Positions 8,943 to 15,852 are shown, numbered from the stretch's first letter. The stretch: 15,852 nucleotides of DNA from an uncultured Collinsella sp. (GCA_958438955.1 CAUBTS010000042.1:1-15852), one strand, 5' to 3'. Numbers and translations are program-made. The notes: generated from the letters alone by a model not told the origin.

Positions 8943-9947
8943 ATGTCCGACTATCAGGGAAAACGATTCAAGGCTTCTCAGATTCCCGATCCGTCGAAGC
9001 CGGGTGCTGCCCATGCGGCACAGCAGGGTCGGACATCCTCTCCTCAGCAGCCGCGAGCGGCGCGTCCTGTGACGCCGGCGACGCACCGACGCCAGGACGC
9101 GCCGGCGGCGTATCGCCCCTCGTCATATGGCACGGCAAAGAAGCAGGCCCGGACGACGAGGCAACCGAGCGGCGCGCCGTCCAGCTACACCGAGCCGCCG
9201 CGTAAGAAGCGCCGCTCCATTATTCCCATTCTGCTCATCATCATCGGTATTGGCCTGATCGTTGCTGCGGCCGCTATCTTTATCAACGCGCAGATTGGCT
9301 ACAAGCAGGCGAGCGAGTCGTATCAAAAAATCGAAAAGCAATATGTGAGCGACAAGGACGCCAGTGGCGTGCCAATTATCGACTTCAATGCGCTTGCCCA
9401 GACAAATCCCGAGGTTGTGGGTTGGATTTACGCGCCCGGCACCAACATCAACTACCCCGTGGTGCAGACCAACAACAACTCCAAGTACCTCAACACGCTG
9501 TTCGACGGCACCGCCAATGCATCGGGTGCCATCTTCCTGGATAGCGACGACACCGCGCCGGGCATGGTGGATCAGCAGACCACGATTTACGGTCATCACA
9601 TGAACGACGGTTCGATGTTCAACGTGATTTCGGATACGACCGATCAAGCGACGTTCGACAGCATGGACTACGTGTACTACATCACACGTGACGCGACGTA
9701 TAAGCTGCGTCCGCTGGCGACCAAGGTGGTCGAGGACACGTATGCCAAGGCGCGCACGCCCAACTTTGAGGGCGATGACGGACTGAAGAATTATCTGTCC
9801 GAGATGCTCGACGGTGCCTCTGCCGTGGCGAGCGATGCCACCGATCGTGCCGCTTCGGCAACCAAGGTCGTAACGCTTGTGACCTGCCGTTCGCTGTCAT
9901 TTAGCAATACGCGCGCCGTCATGGTGCTCACGCCGGTCGAGGAATAA
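8943..9947 (+). CDS. Class B sortase
   Basis: A 334-residue membrane-anchored cysteine transpeptidase. Residues 1-90 are a Pro/Ala/Gln/Arg-rich, strongly basic, low-complexity cytoplasmic tail ending PPRKKRR. One transmembrane segment spans about 93-115 (IIPILLIIIGIGLIVAAAAIF). The extracellular sortase domain has SrtB-type motifs: GWIYAPGTNINYPVVQ (160-175), GAIFLDSDD, IYGHHMNDGSMF with catalytic His218, TLVTC with nucleophile Cys315, and SNTRAVMV with Arg324. Class B sortases attach specific surface or pilus proteins to the envelope, or act as general anchoring enzymes in some lineages. No substrate with a C-terminal sorting signal is in this window. The ATG follows AAGGAG (8933-8938). It sits 35 bases after purE and before a MoaE-like gene, so the neighbours give no hint of the substrate. 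Confidence 0.88.
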   Translation: MSDYQGKRFKASQIPDPSKPGAAHAAQQGRTSSPQQPRAARPVTPATHRRQDAPAAYRPSSYGTAKKQARTTRQPSGAPSSYTEPPRKKRRSIIPILLIIIGIGLIVAAAAIFINAQIGYKQASESYQKIEKQYVSDKDASGVPIIDFNALAQTNPEVVGWIYAPGTNINYPVVQTNNNSKYLNTLFDGTANASGAIFLDSDDTAPGMVDQQTTIYGHHMNDGSMFNVISDTTDQATFDSMDYVYYITRDATYKLRPLATKVVEDTYAKARTPNFEGDDGLKNYLSEMLDGASAVASDATDRAASATKVVTLVTCRSLSFSNTRAVMVLTPVEE

Positions 9948-9950
9948 AGT

Positions 9951-9975
9951 GTCCGGGCCCCGTCCCAAAAAGACT
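9951..9975 (-). repeat. GGGACGGGG-containing intergenic word (REP-like remnant)
   Basis: On the minus strand this gap reads CTTTTTGGGACGGGGCCCGG. GGGACGGGG here (9958-9966) is identical to 3086-3094 on the plus strand. GGGCCC forms a small palindrome, but there is no strong stem. It lies in the 53-base gap between the sortase and the MoaE-like gene. Confidence 0.3.
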
Positions 9976-10000
9976 ACCCTGGAAATCAAAAGGAGAAATG

Positions 10001-10417
10001 ATGCTTGAGAACGGCAAATCGATGCCTTCGGTTGATGCTTGGCTGCGCGAAGCCAAGGCCGATGTTTCGGCGGCTGATTGTGGGATGTACCTGACACACA
10101 ACGGCGTGGTGCGCGCGACGCCCAAGGCCGAAGTGCGCGGAGTCGAGACCGATGGCGTGGCGCCAGGCCACAAGGTGGGCGGCATGGTGTTTGGCTTCGA
10201 TGCCGAAAAGGTGCAGGCCGCTATCGAGGCGACGCGCACGATGCCGGGTATCGGCTATGTGCGCGTGTGGCTGGCGAGCGGCGAGCTTACCGTGGGCGAC
10301 GACATCATGCTCGTGCTCATTGGCGGAGACATTCGCCCGCATGTGGTCGATGCGCTGCAGTCGCTCGTCGGCACCATCAAGAACGAGTGCGTGAGCGAGG
10401 TCGAGCGCGAGGCGTAA
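10001..10417 (+). CDS. MoaE-like molybdopterin synthase catalytic subunit family protein
   Basis: A 138-residue cytoplasmic protein resembling MoaE, which with the thiocarboxylated MoaD converts precursor Z to molybdopterin. Supporting features are YLTHNGVVRATPKAEVRG (30-47), matching the MoaE 'G-x-VR' strand with Arg38; WLASGELTVGDDIMLVLIGG (90-109), matching the 'G-x-L-x-VGE' strand; and IRPHVVDALQSLVGTIKNEC with Lys127. In E. coli MoaE two lysines (119 and 126) matter. Here the segment after Lys127 is NECVSEVE, with no second lysine. I recall similar proteins annotated as MoaE in anaerobic Gram-positives, but true synthase activity is uncertain. No moaD or other cofactor gene is nearby. 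The second of two tandem ATGs is chosen because it is five bases from AGGAG; the first (9998) is only two bases away. Confidence 0.62.
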   Translation: MLENGKSMPSVDAWLREAKADVSAADCGMYLTHNGVVRATPKAEVRGVETDGVAPGHKVGGMVFGFDAEKVQAAIEATRTMPGIGYVRVWLASGELTVGDDIMLVLIGGDIRPHVVDALQSLVGTIKNECVSEVEREA

Positions 10418-10450
10418 GGCCTCGTCGGCAATCCGAGTCTGTCTATAGCG

Positions 10451-10491
10451 AAAGCCCGCCGGCAGTTCATGTAGATCTGCCAGCGGGCTTT
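10451..10491. terminator. Bidirectional terminator between convergent genes
   Basis: AAAGCCCGCCGGCAG (10451-10465) pairs with CTGCCAGCGGGCTTT (10477-10491) as 15 positions with one mismatch, around an 11-base loop. The stem carries AAA on one side and TTT on the other, so each strand's transcript would end in a short U-run. It serves the MoaE-like gene (plus) and the membrane protein gene (minus). Confidence 0.75.
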
Positions 10492-10523
10492 GATGTGTTG
10501 GAGCTATTTTGCTCTGGCGTTTG

Positions 10524-11753
10524 CTACGCGCGTGTGGCGTCCTTGGGGCTCATGGTCATACTCTGAAAACGGTTCTCCATATATTCGTTATCGAAATGCT
10601 TGTCATAGAACTGTGCGACGGGAATATTTCGAACGGTTCCGTTGACGCGCTGATACCAATAGTCGAGCGATTGCAACGTCATGACGCCGTCGATCAACAT
10701 GACGGCGGTCAGGATGACGGTAGCAGAGTAGCGGCGTTTCCATGGAATCATATTGATGAGCTTAAGCAGGCGCGGCAGCAAGACCTTGATCCAGATGAGG
10801 CCACCCAGGCCCCACATGCAGGCAAACGGCGTGCATGTGCGTCCCCCGGTCAATACCGCGATGGGATCGGGCATGCCGAATAGCCTAATGTGTGAATAGC
10901 TCCACGACACCACGCCAAATGAGGTCTGCATAAACCAGCCTACAAACACCTCGAAAGCGCCGCCGATCAGGGCACTTACCAGGAAAATGATCAGAGGATT
11001 CTTTTTATAGAAGCGGTTGAGCGCCATGGTCATGAGCACCGCGCCAAATCCGTAGATGGGGCTAAAGGGGCCAAATAGCATACCGGCACGGTCCTGATAG
11101 ACGCCGGGATCGACGACGACCATATGCCAGACTTCCTCGAGAATGAGACCTAACACGCTGCAGACGAAGAATACCCAGAACAGGTTGAAGTAGTTGAGCT
11201 TGATGTAGCCCTCGCCGGTTTCATCGCGCCCGAGCATGCCCTCGGCGGCGGCGTCGCGATCGAGCATCTCCTGCAGGCGGCGCTGCAGCTCGCGCTCCTG
11301 GCGCAGCGTGGGGTCGACGGTGGTCGAAAGCGCGACGAGGATGCCGAGCTGGATGGCAGGGCGCAGCAAGAAGGGCCCGATGCCCTGGAGCATCACGTCG
11401 ACCAAAAGCTCGACGACGGTGAATGCAATAAGGATGTAGGACAGGCGAGCGGCGTTGCGGCGCTGGTTTTTGATAAGGTCCAGGCCAAAGATGATCAGGA
11501 TGACGGCGCTTGCCGCAGAGAGCATGATGCCGGCGACAATCAGTCCGACCGCGACGAGCGTGTTGTCGCCGAGCTTGGCGGCGGCGTTGCCGTTGATGAG
11601 TGCGGTGATGACCTGCCACATAAAGGCGCCGACCGACGGGAGCGTACCCACGCCGGACAGGATGCACAGGACGGCGTACACCTTAATGATGAGGGGGATC
11701 TTCTTGACCTCCGTGGCGCTGGGGACGCTGGGGTCGAGTTCGTTTCGATCCAT
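10524..11753 (-). CDS. Polytopic membrane protein with PF06541-type putative ABC-transporter domain
   Basis: A 409-residue integral membrane protein. The N-terminal half has hydrophobic segments near 20-45, 67-92, 103-125 and 127-144. A charged cytoplasmic linker follows (about 147-184, RQERELQRRLQEMLDRD). The C-terminal half resembles the 'putative ABC-transporter type IV' family (PF06541), with helices near 188-207, 226-246, 252-272, 308-326 and 341-360 and the conserved stretch RAGMLFGPFSPIYGFGA (222-238). Despite the family name there is no ATPase domain, and transport has not been shown for this type. The start chosen encodes MDRNELDPS, six bases after GAAAGG on the minus strand; an upstream in-frame ATG (11930) would add 59 residues of non-membrane sequence and lacks a good site. 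It is divergent from purF and convergent with the MoaE-like gene, so it forms its own unit. Confidence 0.75.
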   Translation of the reverse strand: MDRNELDPSVPSATEVKKIPLIIKVYAVLCILSGVGTLPSVGAFMWQVITALINGNAAAKLGDNTLVAVGLIVAGIMLSAASAVILIIFGLDLIKNQRRNAARLSYILIAFTVVELLVDVMLQGIGPFLLRPAIQLGILVALSTTVDPTLRQERELQRRLQEMLDRDAAAEGMLGRDETGEGYIKLNYFNLFWVFFVCSVLGLILEEVWHMVVVDPGVYQDRAGMLFGPFSPIYGFGAVLMTMALNRFYKKNPLIIFLVSALIGGAFEVFVGWFMQTSFGVVSWSYSHIRLFGMPDPIAVLTGGRTCTPFACMWGLGGLIWIKVLLPRLLKLINMIPWKRRYSATVILTAVMLIDGVMTLQSLDYWYQRVNGTVRNIPVAQFYDKHFDNEYMENRFQSMTMSPKDATRA

Positions 11754-11798
11754 ACATAACCTTTCTCGTTTTGCTGTAGGTACAAGGATACGCCGCCG

Positions 11799-11826
11799 AC
11801 CTGCCAAAAGACAGGACGAACGTCCC
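11799..11826 (-). repeat. REP-like remnant sharing TTTTGGCAGGT with the purF terminator
   Basis: On the minus strand this reads GGGACG, then TTCGTCCTGTC, then TTTTGGCAGGT. The last 11 bases are identical to 13744-13754 on the plus strand, where GGGACAGG also lies just upstream. GGACG-AA-CGTCC (11814-11825) is a small perfect inverted repeat. It lies upstream of the minus-strand membrane protein gene. Confidence 0.4.
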
Positions 11827-12000
11827 AATTGCAACAATGCAAGCCCCAACGGCGGGCGAGACGCGTCGCAACGGAAGTATGCGGGATCGTCGGCCCCGAG
11901 GCGGTTGCCCAATAAAATGTTTGGCTGCAAAACGGATTATAAGCTCGGTGGGCTTTTAAAAAGCGCTGTTCATGCGCGGGAGTGCTTGTCTTGCCGTGCG

Positions 12001-12006
12001 TATAAT
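12001..12006 (+). promoter_or_regulatory. Probable purF promoter -10
   Basis: TATAAT is a perfect -10 hexamer 41 bases before the purF ATG. No recognisable -35 lies 16-18 bases upstream (the sequence there is GC-rich). GCTTTT-A-AAAAGC (11952-11964) is a near-perfect palindrome about 40 bases upstream and could bind a regulator. The rest of the 294-base divergent region (11754-12047) shows no further feature apart from the REP-like remnant. Confidence 0.5.
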
Positions 12007-12047
12007 AGGGCAGGTAACGCCAAATAACGAGGCTCTGAGGGGATGCC

Positions 12048-13718
12048 ATGTCTCAAGAAACCATCCGCGCGGCCGAGCGTGCCGCGGGACAGGTGAAGAC
12101 CATGTCGACGTATGATCCGGACTCCGACCAGCTGCATGAGGAATGCGGCATTTTTGGTGTGTGGGCGCCCGATCGCGATGTGGCTCGACTGACGTACTTT
12201 GGTCTGCGCGCGCTGCAGCATCGCGGCCAGGAATCGGCGGGAATCGCCGTGGGTGATGGCGGCACGGTTATGGTTCGCAAGGACCTGGGACTGCTCGATC
12301 GCGTGTTCTCCAACGCCGACCTGTCGACGCTCTCCGGCCAGCTGGCCGTGGGCCACGTGCGCTATGGCACTGCCGGTGCCAAGAGCTGGGAAGCCTCGCA
12401 GCCGCATCTTTCCACCATCAACAGCGTCATTATCGCGCTTGCTCACAACGGCACTCTGGTCAACACCGACGAGCTGCGCCGCCAGCTGATCGAGCTGGGC
12501 GTGCCGTTCCTCTCCAATTCGGATTCCGAGGTCGCGACCAAGCTTATCGGCTACTTTACCCAGCGTACAGGCCATCTGCGCGAGGGCATTCGCAAGACCA
12601 TGGAGCTCGTGCGCGGCGGCTACGCCATGACGCTCATCAACGAGCAGGCGCTCTACGCATTCCGCGATCCGCACGGCATTCGCCCGCTCGTGCTGGGCAA
12701 GCTGGTGGACGAGGGTCTGGACCAGGCCGATGCCGCATCCGTTTCGCAGCTGCCGTCGCAGGACGGTGCCGCTACGGTCGACGCCACCACCCATGTCACG
12801 CGCGCCGGCGGCTGGGTCGTTGCTTCCGAGACCTGCGCACTCGACATCGTGGGCGCCGAGTACGTCCGTGACGTCCGTCCCGGCGAGATCTTGCGCATCA
12901 GCGCCGAGGGTCTGGTATCCGAGCAGGGCGTGCCTGCAGCCGAAGAGGCCGCCAACTGCATCTTTGAGCAGGTCTACTTCGCCCGTCCCGACTCCATCAT
13001 GAACGGCAAGAGCGTTTACGCCTGCCGTTACGACATGGGTCGTCAGCTGGCACATGAGGAGCCCGTCGAGGCCGATCTGGTCATCGGCGTGCCCGACTCC
13101 GGCCTGCCGCCCGCGGAGGGGTATTCGCACGAGAGCGGTATTCCCTTTGGCGAGGGTCTTATCAAGAACCGCTATGTGGGCCGTACGTTTATCGAGCCTA
13201 CGCAGGAGCTGCGCGCCATGGGCGTGCGCATGAAGCTCAACCCGCTTCGCGACAACATCGAGGGCAAGCGCCTGGTCGTCATCGACGACTCCATCGTGCG
13301 CGGCACCACCATGGTGCAGCTCGTCAAGATGCTGCGCAACGCTGGCGCCAAGGAGATTCATATCCGCATCAACTCGCCCGAGGTCATCTGGCCGTGCTTC
13401 TACGGTATCGATACCGACGTGCAGTCGCAGCTTATCAGCGCCAACAAAACGGTCGATGAGATTTGCGAGTACATTGGCGCCGATTCGCTGGCTTTCCTTT
13501 CGGTCGAGGGCCTGCTTAAGGTCATGCCCAAGGGCGGTTACTGCGATGCGTGCTTTACCGGCCGCTACCCCGTGGCGATTCCCGAGAGCTTTGGCCGCGA
13601 TAAGTTTATGGAGGGCTTTAAGCCCCGCAACCTGGATAAGCCGCTGCACTTTGACGACGACGCCGTGGTCGAGAAATACGACGACCGCAGCTGGGAAGAG
13701 AAGCACGGCGAGGCCTAA
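12048..13718 (+). CDS. purF: Amidophosphoribosyltransferase (PurF)
   Basis: Catalyses the first committed purine step, PRPP plus glutamine to 5-phosphoribosylamine. The protein has 556 residues. A 32-residue propeptide precedes Cys33 in EECGIFGVW; cleavage would expose this as the N-terminal nucleophile of the glutaminase. ALQHRGQESAG, HVRYGT and LAHNGTLVN are typical of the glutaminase domain. The PRPP-binding motif VVIDDSIVRGTT is at 410-421. Cys304 (NCIFE), Cys450 (WPCFYG), Cys499 and Cys502 (CDAC) match the four cysteine ligands of the [4Fe-4S] cluster in Bacillus-type PurF. About 25 extra residues (224-252) interrupt the usual junction between IRPLVLGKL and GGWVVASETCALD, which partly explains the length. 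The ATG follows GAGGGG (12037-12042). It has its own promoter-like hexamer upstream and a terminator directly after. Confidence 0.96.
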   Translation: MSQETIRAAERAAGQVKTMSTYDPDSDQLHEECGIFGVWAPDRDVARLTYFGLRALQHRGQESAGIAVGDGGTVMVRKDLGLLDRVFSNADLSTLSGQLAVGHVRYGTAGAKSWEASQPHLSTINSVIIALAHNGTLVNTDELRRQLIELGVPFLSNSDSEVATKLIGYFTQRTGHLREGIRKTMELVRGGYAMTLINEQALYAFRDPHGIRPLVLGKLVDEGLDQADAASVSQLPSQDGAATVDATTHVTRAGGWVVASETCALDIVGAEYVRDVRPGEILRISAEGLVSEQGVPAAEEAANCIFEQVYFARPDSIMNGKSVYACRYDMGRQLAHEEPVEADLVIGVPDSGLPPAEGYSHESGIPFGEGLIKNRYVGRTFIEPTQELRAMGVRMKLNPLRDNIEGKRLVVIDDSIVRGTTMVQLVKMLRNAGAKEIHIRINSPEVIWPCFYGIDTDVQSQLISANKTVDEICEYIGADSLAFLSVEGLLKVMPKGGYCDACFTGRYPVAIPESFGRDKFMEGFKPRNLDKPLHFDDDAVVEKYDDRSWEEKHGEA

Positions 13719-13757
13719 AACCTGCCATGTAGGGACAGGTTTATTTTGGCAGGTTTT
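13717..13757 (+). terminator. purF terminator overlapping the stop codon
   Basis: AAAACCTGCCA (13717-13727) is perfectly complementary to TGGCAGGTTTT (13747-13757), ending in a T-run, with a 19-base loop. The left arm starts within the TAA stop. An alternative seven-base pairing, AAACCTG (13718-13724) with CAGGTTT (13736-13742), is also possible. The loop contains GGGACAGG, linking it to the other GGGAC-type intergenic repeats. Confidence 0.65.
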
Positions 13758-13779
13758 ATCTGCTGTTTTGTTGATATGA

Positions 13780-13806
13780 CGGCGCGTGCTGTTATGGCAC
13801 GCGCCG
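13780..13806 (+). promoter_or_regulatory. GC-rich stem-loop in the purM leader
   Basis: CGGCGCGTGC (13780-13789) and GCACGCGCCG (13797-13806) are perfectly complementary around loop TGTTATG. No T-run follows, so it is more likely a leader structure or regulator site than a terminator. TTGATA (13771-13776) precedes it, but its best -10 partner (TATGGC) is poor. I see no named riboswitch here. Confidence 0.35.
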
Positions 13807-13874
13807 AAATGAACGCAACTATGAGCACCGTTTGGCGCCCGGGCGGCGGACGGTAGTGGGAGAGGAAGGCTCAG

Positions 13875-14978
13875 ATGAGCGACAGCAAGCATGTGACGTA
13901 CGAGGACGCCGGCGTCGATACCGCCGAGGGCGGCCGCGCCGTTGACGCTATTAAGCAAATGGTTAAGGACACCAACCGTCCCGAGGTCATCGGCGGTATC
14001 GGTGGCTTTGGTGGCTTATTCTCGGCCGCCGCGCTTAAGGATATGGAAGACCCGATTCTGATTAGCGGTACCGACGGCGTGGGCACCAAGCTCGTGCTCG
14101 CCCAGATCATGGACCGTCACGAGACGGTGGGCCAGGACCTGGTCGCCATGTGCGTCAACGACATCTTGGCTTCGGGCGCTGAGCCGCTGTTCTTCCTGGA
14201 CTACGTCGCCATCGGCCACATCGAGGCCGAGCATATGGCAAAGATCATCAAGGGCGTGGCCGATGGCTGTAAGCTCGCGGGCTGCGCGCTCGTGGGCGGC
14301 GAGATGGCCGAGCATCCCGGCGTCATGGCCCCGGCCGACTACGACCTTGCCGGCTTTACCGTGGGCGTCGTCGACCGTCCCAAGATGCTCGACCCCGCGA
14401 ATGTCCGCCCCGGCGACGTGATTCTGGGTCTGCCTTCCACCGGCGTGCACTCCAACGGCTACTCGCTTGTGCGTAAGGTCATCGGTGTCGACGGTATCAA
14501 GCCGGGCACGCCCGAGGCCGCCGCTAAGGCCGAGGAGCTGAGCCGCCCGCTCGAGGAGCTCGGCGGCGCATCGCTGGCCGACGCTCTGCTGGCCCCCACG
14601 CGCATCTACGTCAAGCCGATTCTTGAGCTGCTGCGCGGTGGCGCTCCGGTGCACGCCATTGCCCACATCACTGGCGGCGGTATTACCGAGAACCTCAACC
14701 GCGCGCTCGCCGACGACGTCGACGCCGTGGTCACGCGCAACGGTGCCGAGATGGGCTGGGACGTTCCTCCCGTCATCACCTACGTGTCGCGCCAGGCCGA
14801 GCTCGCGCCCAACGAGGCATGCAAGACCTTCAACATGGGCGTCGGCCTGTGCCTGATCGTCGCTCCCGAGGACGAGGCCGCGGTGACCGAGGCCCTGGTC
14901 GCGCTGGGCGAGAAGCCGTTCCGCGTGGGCGAGTGCGTCGAGGGCTCCGGTAAGGTCGTGTACTCCGATGAGCGCTAA
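13875..14978 (+). CDS. purM: Phosphoribosylformylglycinamidine cyclo-ligase (AIR synthetase)
   Basis: Closes the imidazole ring, FGAM plus ATP to AIR, in de novo purine synthesis. The 367-residue protein is of usual length for bacterial PurM. Visible motifs are the N-terminal YEDAGVDTAEGGRAVD, the glycine-rich IGGIGGFGGLF (39-49), SGTDGVGTK (64-72), DLVAMCVNDIL (88-98), ALVGGEMAEHPG (138-149) and LPSTGVHSNGYSLVR (about 191-205). The GGEMAEHPG segment differs slightly from the common GGETAEMPG. The ATG sits five bases after AGAGGAAGG (13861-13869). It is separated from purF by a terminator and 156 bases, so it may be transcribed from its own promoter. It overlaps purN by 11 bases, implying translational coupling. 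Confidence 0.96.
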   Translation: MSDSKHVTYEDAGVDTAEGGRAVDAIKQMVKDTNRPEVIGGIGGFGGLFSAAALKDMEDPILISGTDGVGTKLVLAQIMDRHETVGQDLVAMCVNDILASGAEPLFFLDYVAIGHIEAEHMAKIIKGVADGCKLAGCALVGGEMAEHPGVMAPADYDLAGFTVGVVDRPKMLDPANVRPGDVILGLPSTGVHSNGYSLVRKVIGVDGIKPGTPEAAAKAEELSRPLEELGGASLADALLAPTRIYVKPILELLRGGAPVHAIAHITGGGITENLNRALADDVDAVVTRNGAEMGWDVPPVITYVSRQAELAPNEACKTFNMGVGLCLIVAPEDEAAVTEALVALGEKPFRVGECVEGSGKVVYSDER

Positions 14979-15669
14979 CGAGCAGATGACTGCCGCCGAG
15001 GTCCTGGCTTGGGACCCGTATACCCGTCCGACCGGCACCGATACCGCCGAGCCGCTCAAGATCGGCGTGCTCATCAGCGGTTCGGGTACCAACCTGCAGG
15101 CGCTGATCGACCTGATCGCCGCCGGCAAGCTTAACGCCTCGATTGAGCTTGTGGTGTCGAGCCGTCCTTCGGCCAAGGGCCTGCAGCGTGCCGAGCGCGC
15201 GGGCATCCAGACGCTCACGCTGTCCAAGGATGTCTATGCCGACCCCATCGCGGCTGACGAGATCATCGCGCATGAGCTGCTCGAACGTGGCTGCGAGTAC
15301 GTGGTGATGGCCGGCTATATGCGCATGGTGCACACGCCGCTGCTGGCGGCGTTCCCCAATCGCGTGGTCAACCTACACCCGGCGCTGCTGCCGAGCTTTA
15401 CCGGCGCCCATGCGATTGACGATGCTTTTGCGCGCGGCGTCAAGGTGACCGGCGTGACCGTGCACTTTGCCAACGAGATTTACGACAACGGCCCCATCAT
15501 CGCTCAGCGTGCGCTGGCTGTTGAGGAGGGCTGGGACGTCGACACGCTCGAGGAGCACATCCACGCGATTGAGCACATGCTGTATCCCGAGGTCGTGCAG
15601 ATGCTCGCCGACGGCCGCGTCCACGTGCTGGAGAGCGGCAAGGTCGCAATTGACGCGCCTCGCGGCTAG
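14968..15669 (+). CDS. purN: Phosphoribosylglycinamide formyltransferase (PurN)
   Basis: Transfers a formyl group from 10-formyltetrahydrofolate to GAR. The 233-residue protein carries a 30-residue N-terminal addition before the normal start KIGVLISGSGTNLQALID (31-48). Catalytic residues match the family: Asn135 and His137 in NLHPALLPSF, and Asp173 in IYDNGPII (equivalent to E. coli Asn106, His108 and Asp144). The start at 14968 lies inside the end of purM with no strong ribosome binding site of its own, so reinitiation after purM is likely. A second in-frame Met is seven residues in. A terminator follows. It is the last purine gene fully in view. Confidence 0.95.
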   Translation: MSANEQMTAAEVLAWDPYTRPTGTDTAEPLKIGVLISGSGTNLQALIDLIAAGKLNASIELVVSSRPSAKGLQRAERAGIQTLTLSKDVYADPIAADEIIAHELLERGCEYVVMAGYMRMVHTPLLAAFPNRVVNLHPALLPSFTGAHAIDDAFARGVKVTGVTVHFANEIYDNGPIIAQRALAVEEGWDVDTLEEHIHAIEHMLYPEVVQMLADGRVHVLESGKVAIDAPRG

Positions 15670-15701
15670 CGGCGCACAGTACAATTTAGCCGAGTAGTCA
15701 G

Positions 15702-15744
15702 GGTGGTCATTGGCGCCAAGGCGCGCGTGGCCACCTTTTGTTTT
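15702..15744 (+). terminator. Intrinsic terminator of purMN
   Basis: GGTGGTCA (15702-15709) pairs with TGGCCACC (15728-15735) as eight pairs with one wobble. An inner GCGCC-AA-GGCGC hairpin lies inside. TTTTGTTTT follows directly (15736-15744). It lies 32 bases after the purN stop. Confidence 0.8.
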
Positions 15745-15747
15745 GAG

Positions 15748-15803
15748 TAGTCATCGGGGACGGTCTTTAGCGACTAGTCATTCAAGAACGCCTCCGATGA
15801 CTA
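15748..15803. repeat. TAGTCA/GGGGACGG inverted-repeat element (REP-like)
   Basis: TAGTCATCGGGG (15748-15759) pairs with CTCCGATGACTA (15792-15803) as 12 positions with one wobble. Inside are GGGGACGG (15756-15763) and the palindrome GACTAGTC (15772-15779). TAGTCA also occurs at 15695 and 15775. The 10-mer GATGACTAGG at its right end (15796-15805) recurs at 8147-8156 in the carB-purE gap. It looks like a decayed REP or MITE-type repeat placed just before the next gene. Confidence 0.5.
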
Positions 15804-15821
15804 GGTGAGAGAGGTGAGCGC

Positions 15822-15852
15822 ATGGCGGATAACGAAGCGCTGTTTACGCCTG
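15822..15852 (+). CDS. Start of an unidentified gene, cut by the window end
   Basis: The ATG at 15822 follows GAGAGAGGTGA at normal spacing and opens MADNEALFTP before the window ends. Ten residues are too few to name a family. Its position after purMN would allow another nucleotide metabolism gene, but the terminator at 15702-15744 suggests a separate unit. Confidence 0.5.
   Translation, partial: MADNEALFTP

Noticed and set aside
11754..11930. Upstream ATG extending the minus-strand membrane protein by 59 residues
   Set aside because: The extra sequence is not membrane-like, lacks a ribosome binding site, and overlaps the REP-like remnant; the 11753 start has GAAAGG at six bases.
15650..15685. 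TTGACG and TACAAT as a promoter at the end of purN
   Set aside because: The spacer is 24 bases, too long for a sigma-70-type promoter, and a terminator follows directly.

Overview
The window (about 60% GC, dense, short leaders, AGGAG-type ribosome binding sites) looks like chromosomal DNA of a high-GC Gram-positive anaerobe. The protein style (long-propeptide PurF, SrtB-type sortase, PF06541 membrane protein) and a PyrR-type RNA hairpin over the carA ribosome binding site suggest the Coriobacteriia, most like Collinsella. That placement is inference from sequence character; no marker gene is present.

Layout. 1-197: the 3' end of a NUDIX ADP-ribose pyrophosphatase-like gene. 280-3037: an ABC exporter half-transporter followed closely by a single-pass membrane protein of unknown function. 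3038-3244: a terminator, an AT-rich stretch, a probable promoter and a PyrR-binding element. 3245-8000: carA and carB, separated by one base, making carbamoyl phosphate. 8001-8442: a 442-base gene-free stretch with three very large perfect or near-perfect inverted repeats. 8443-10417: purE, a class B sortase and a MoaE-like protein, co-directional with short gaps. 10524-11753: a PF06541-type membrane protein on the minus strand, convergent with the MoaE-like gene and sharing a probable bidirectional terminator with it. 12048-15669: purF, then purM and purN, which overlap by 11 bases. 15822 to the end: the first ten codons of another gene.

The window joins the first committed step of pyrimidine/arginine precursor supply (CarAB) to four steps of de novo purine synthesis: PurF (step 1), PurN (GAR formylation), PurM (AIR synthesis) and PurE (AIR carboxylation). 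PurK, PurD, PurL and the PyrR regulator are not in view.

The core enzymes are ordinary. The unexplained material lies between genes. Two hairpins in the carB-purE gap share a conserved core of about 30 bases in opposite orientations but have unrelated, perfectly self-complementary arms of 28 and 32 bp. A second set of intergenic sites shares GGGACGG-type words inside inverted repeats and looks like a degenerate REP-like family. Several enzymes carry insertions relative to the usual family length (CarA, PurF), and the MoaE-like protein lacks one expected active-site lysine.
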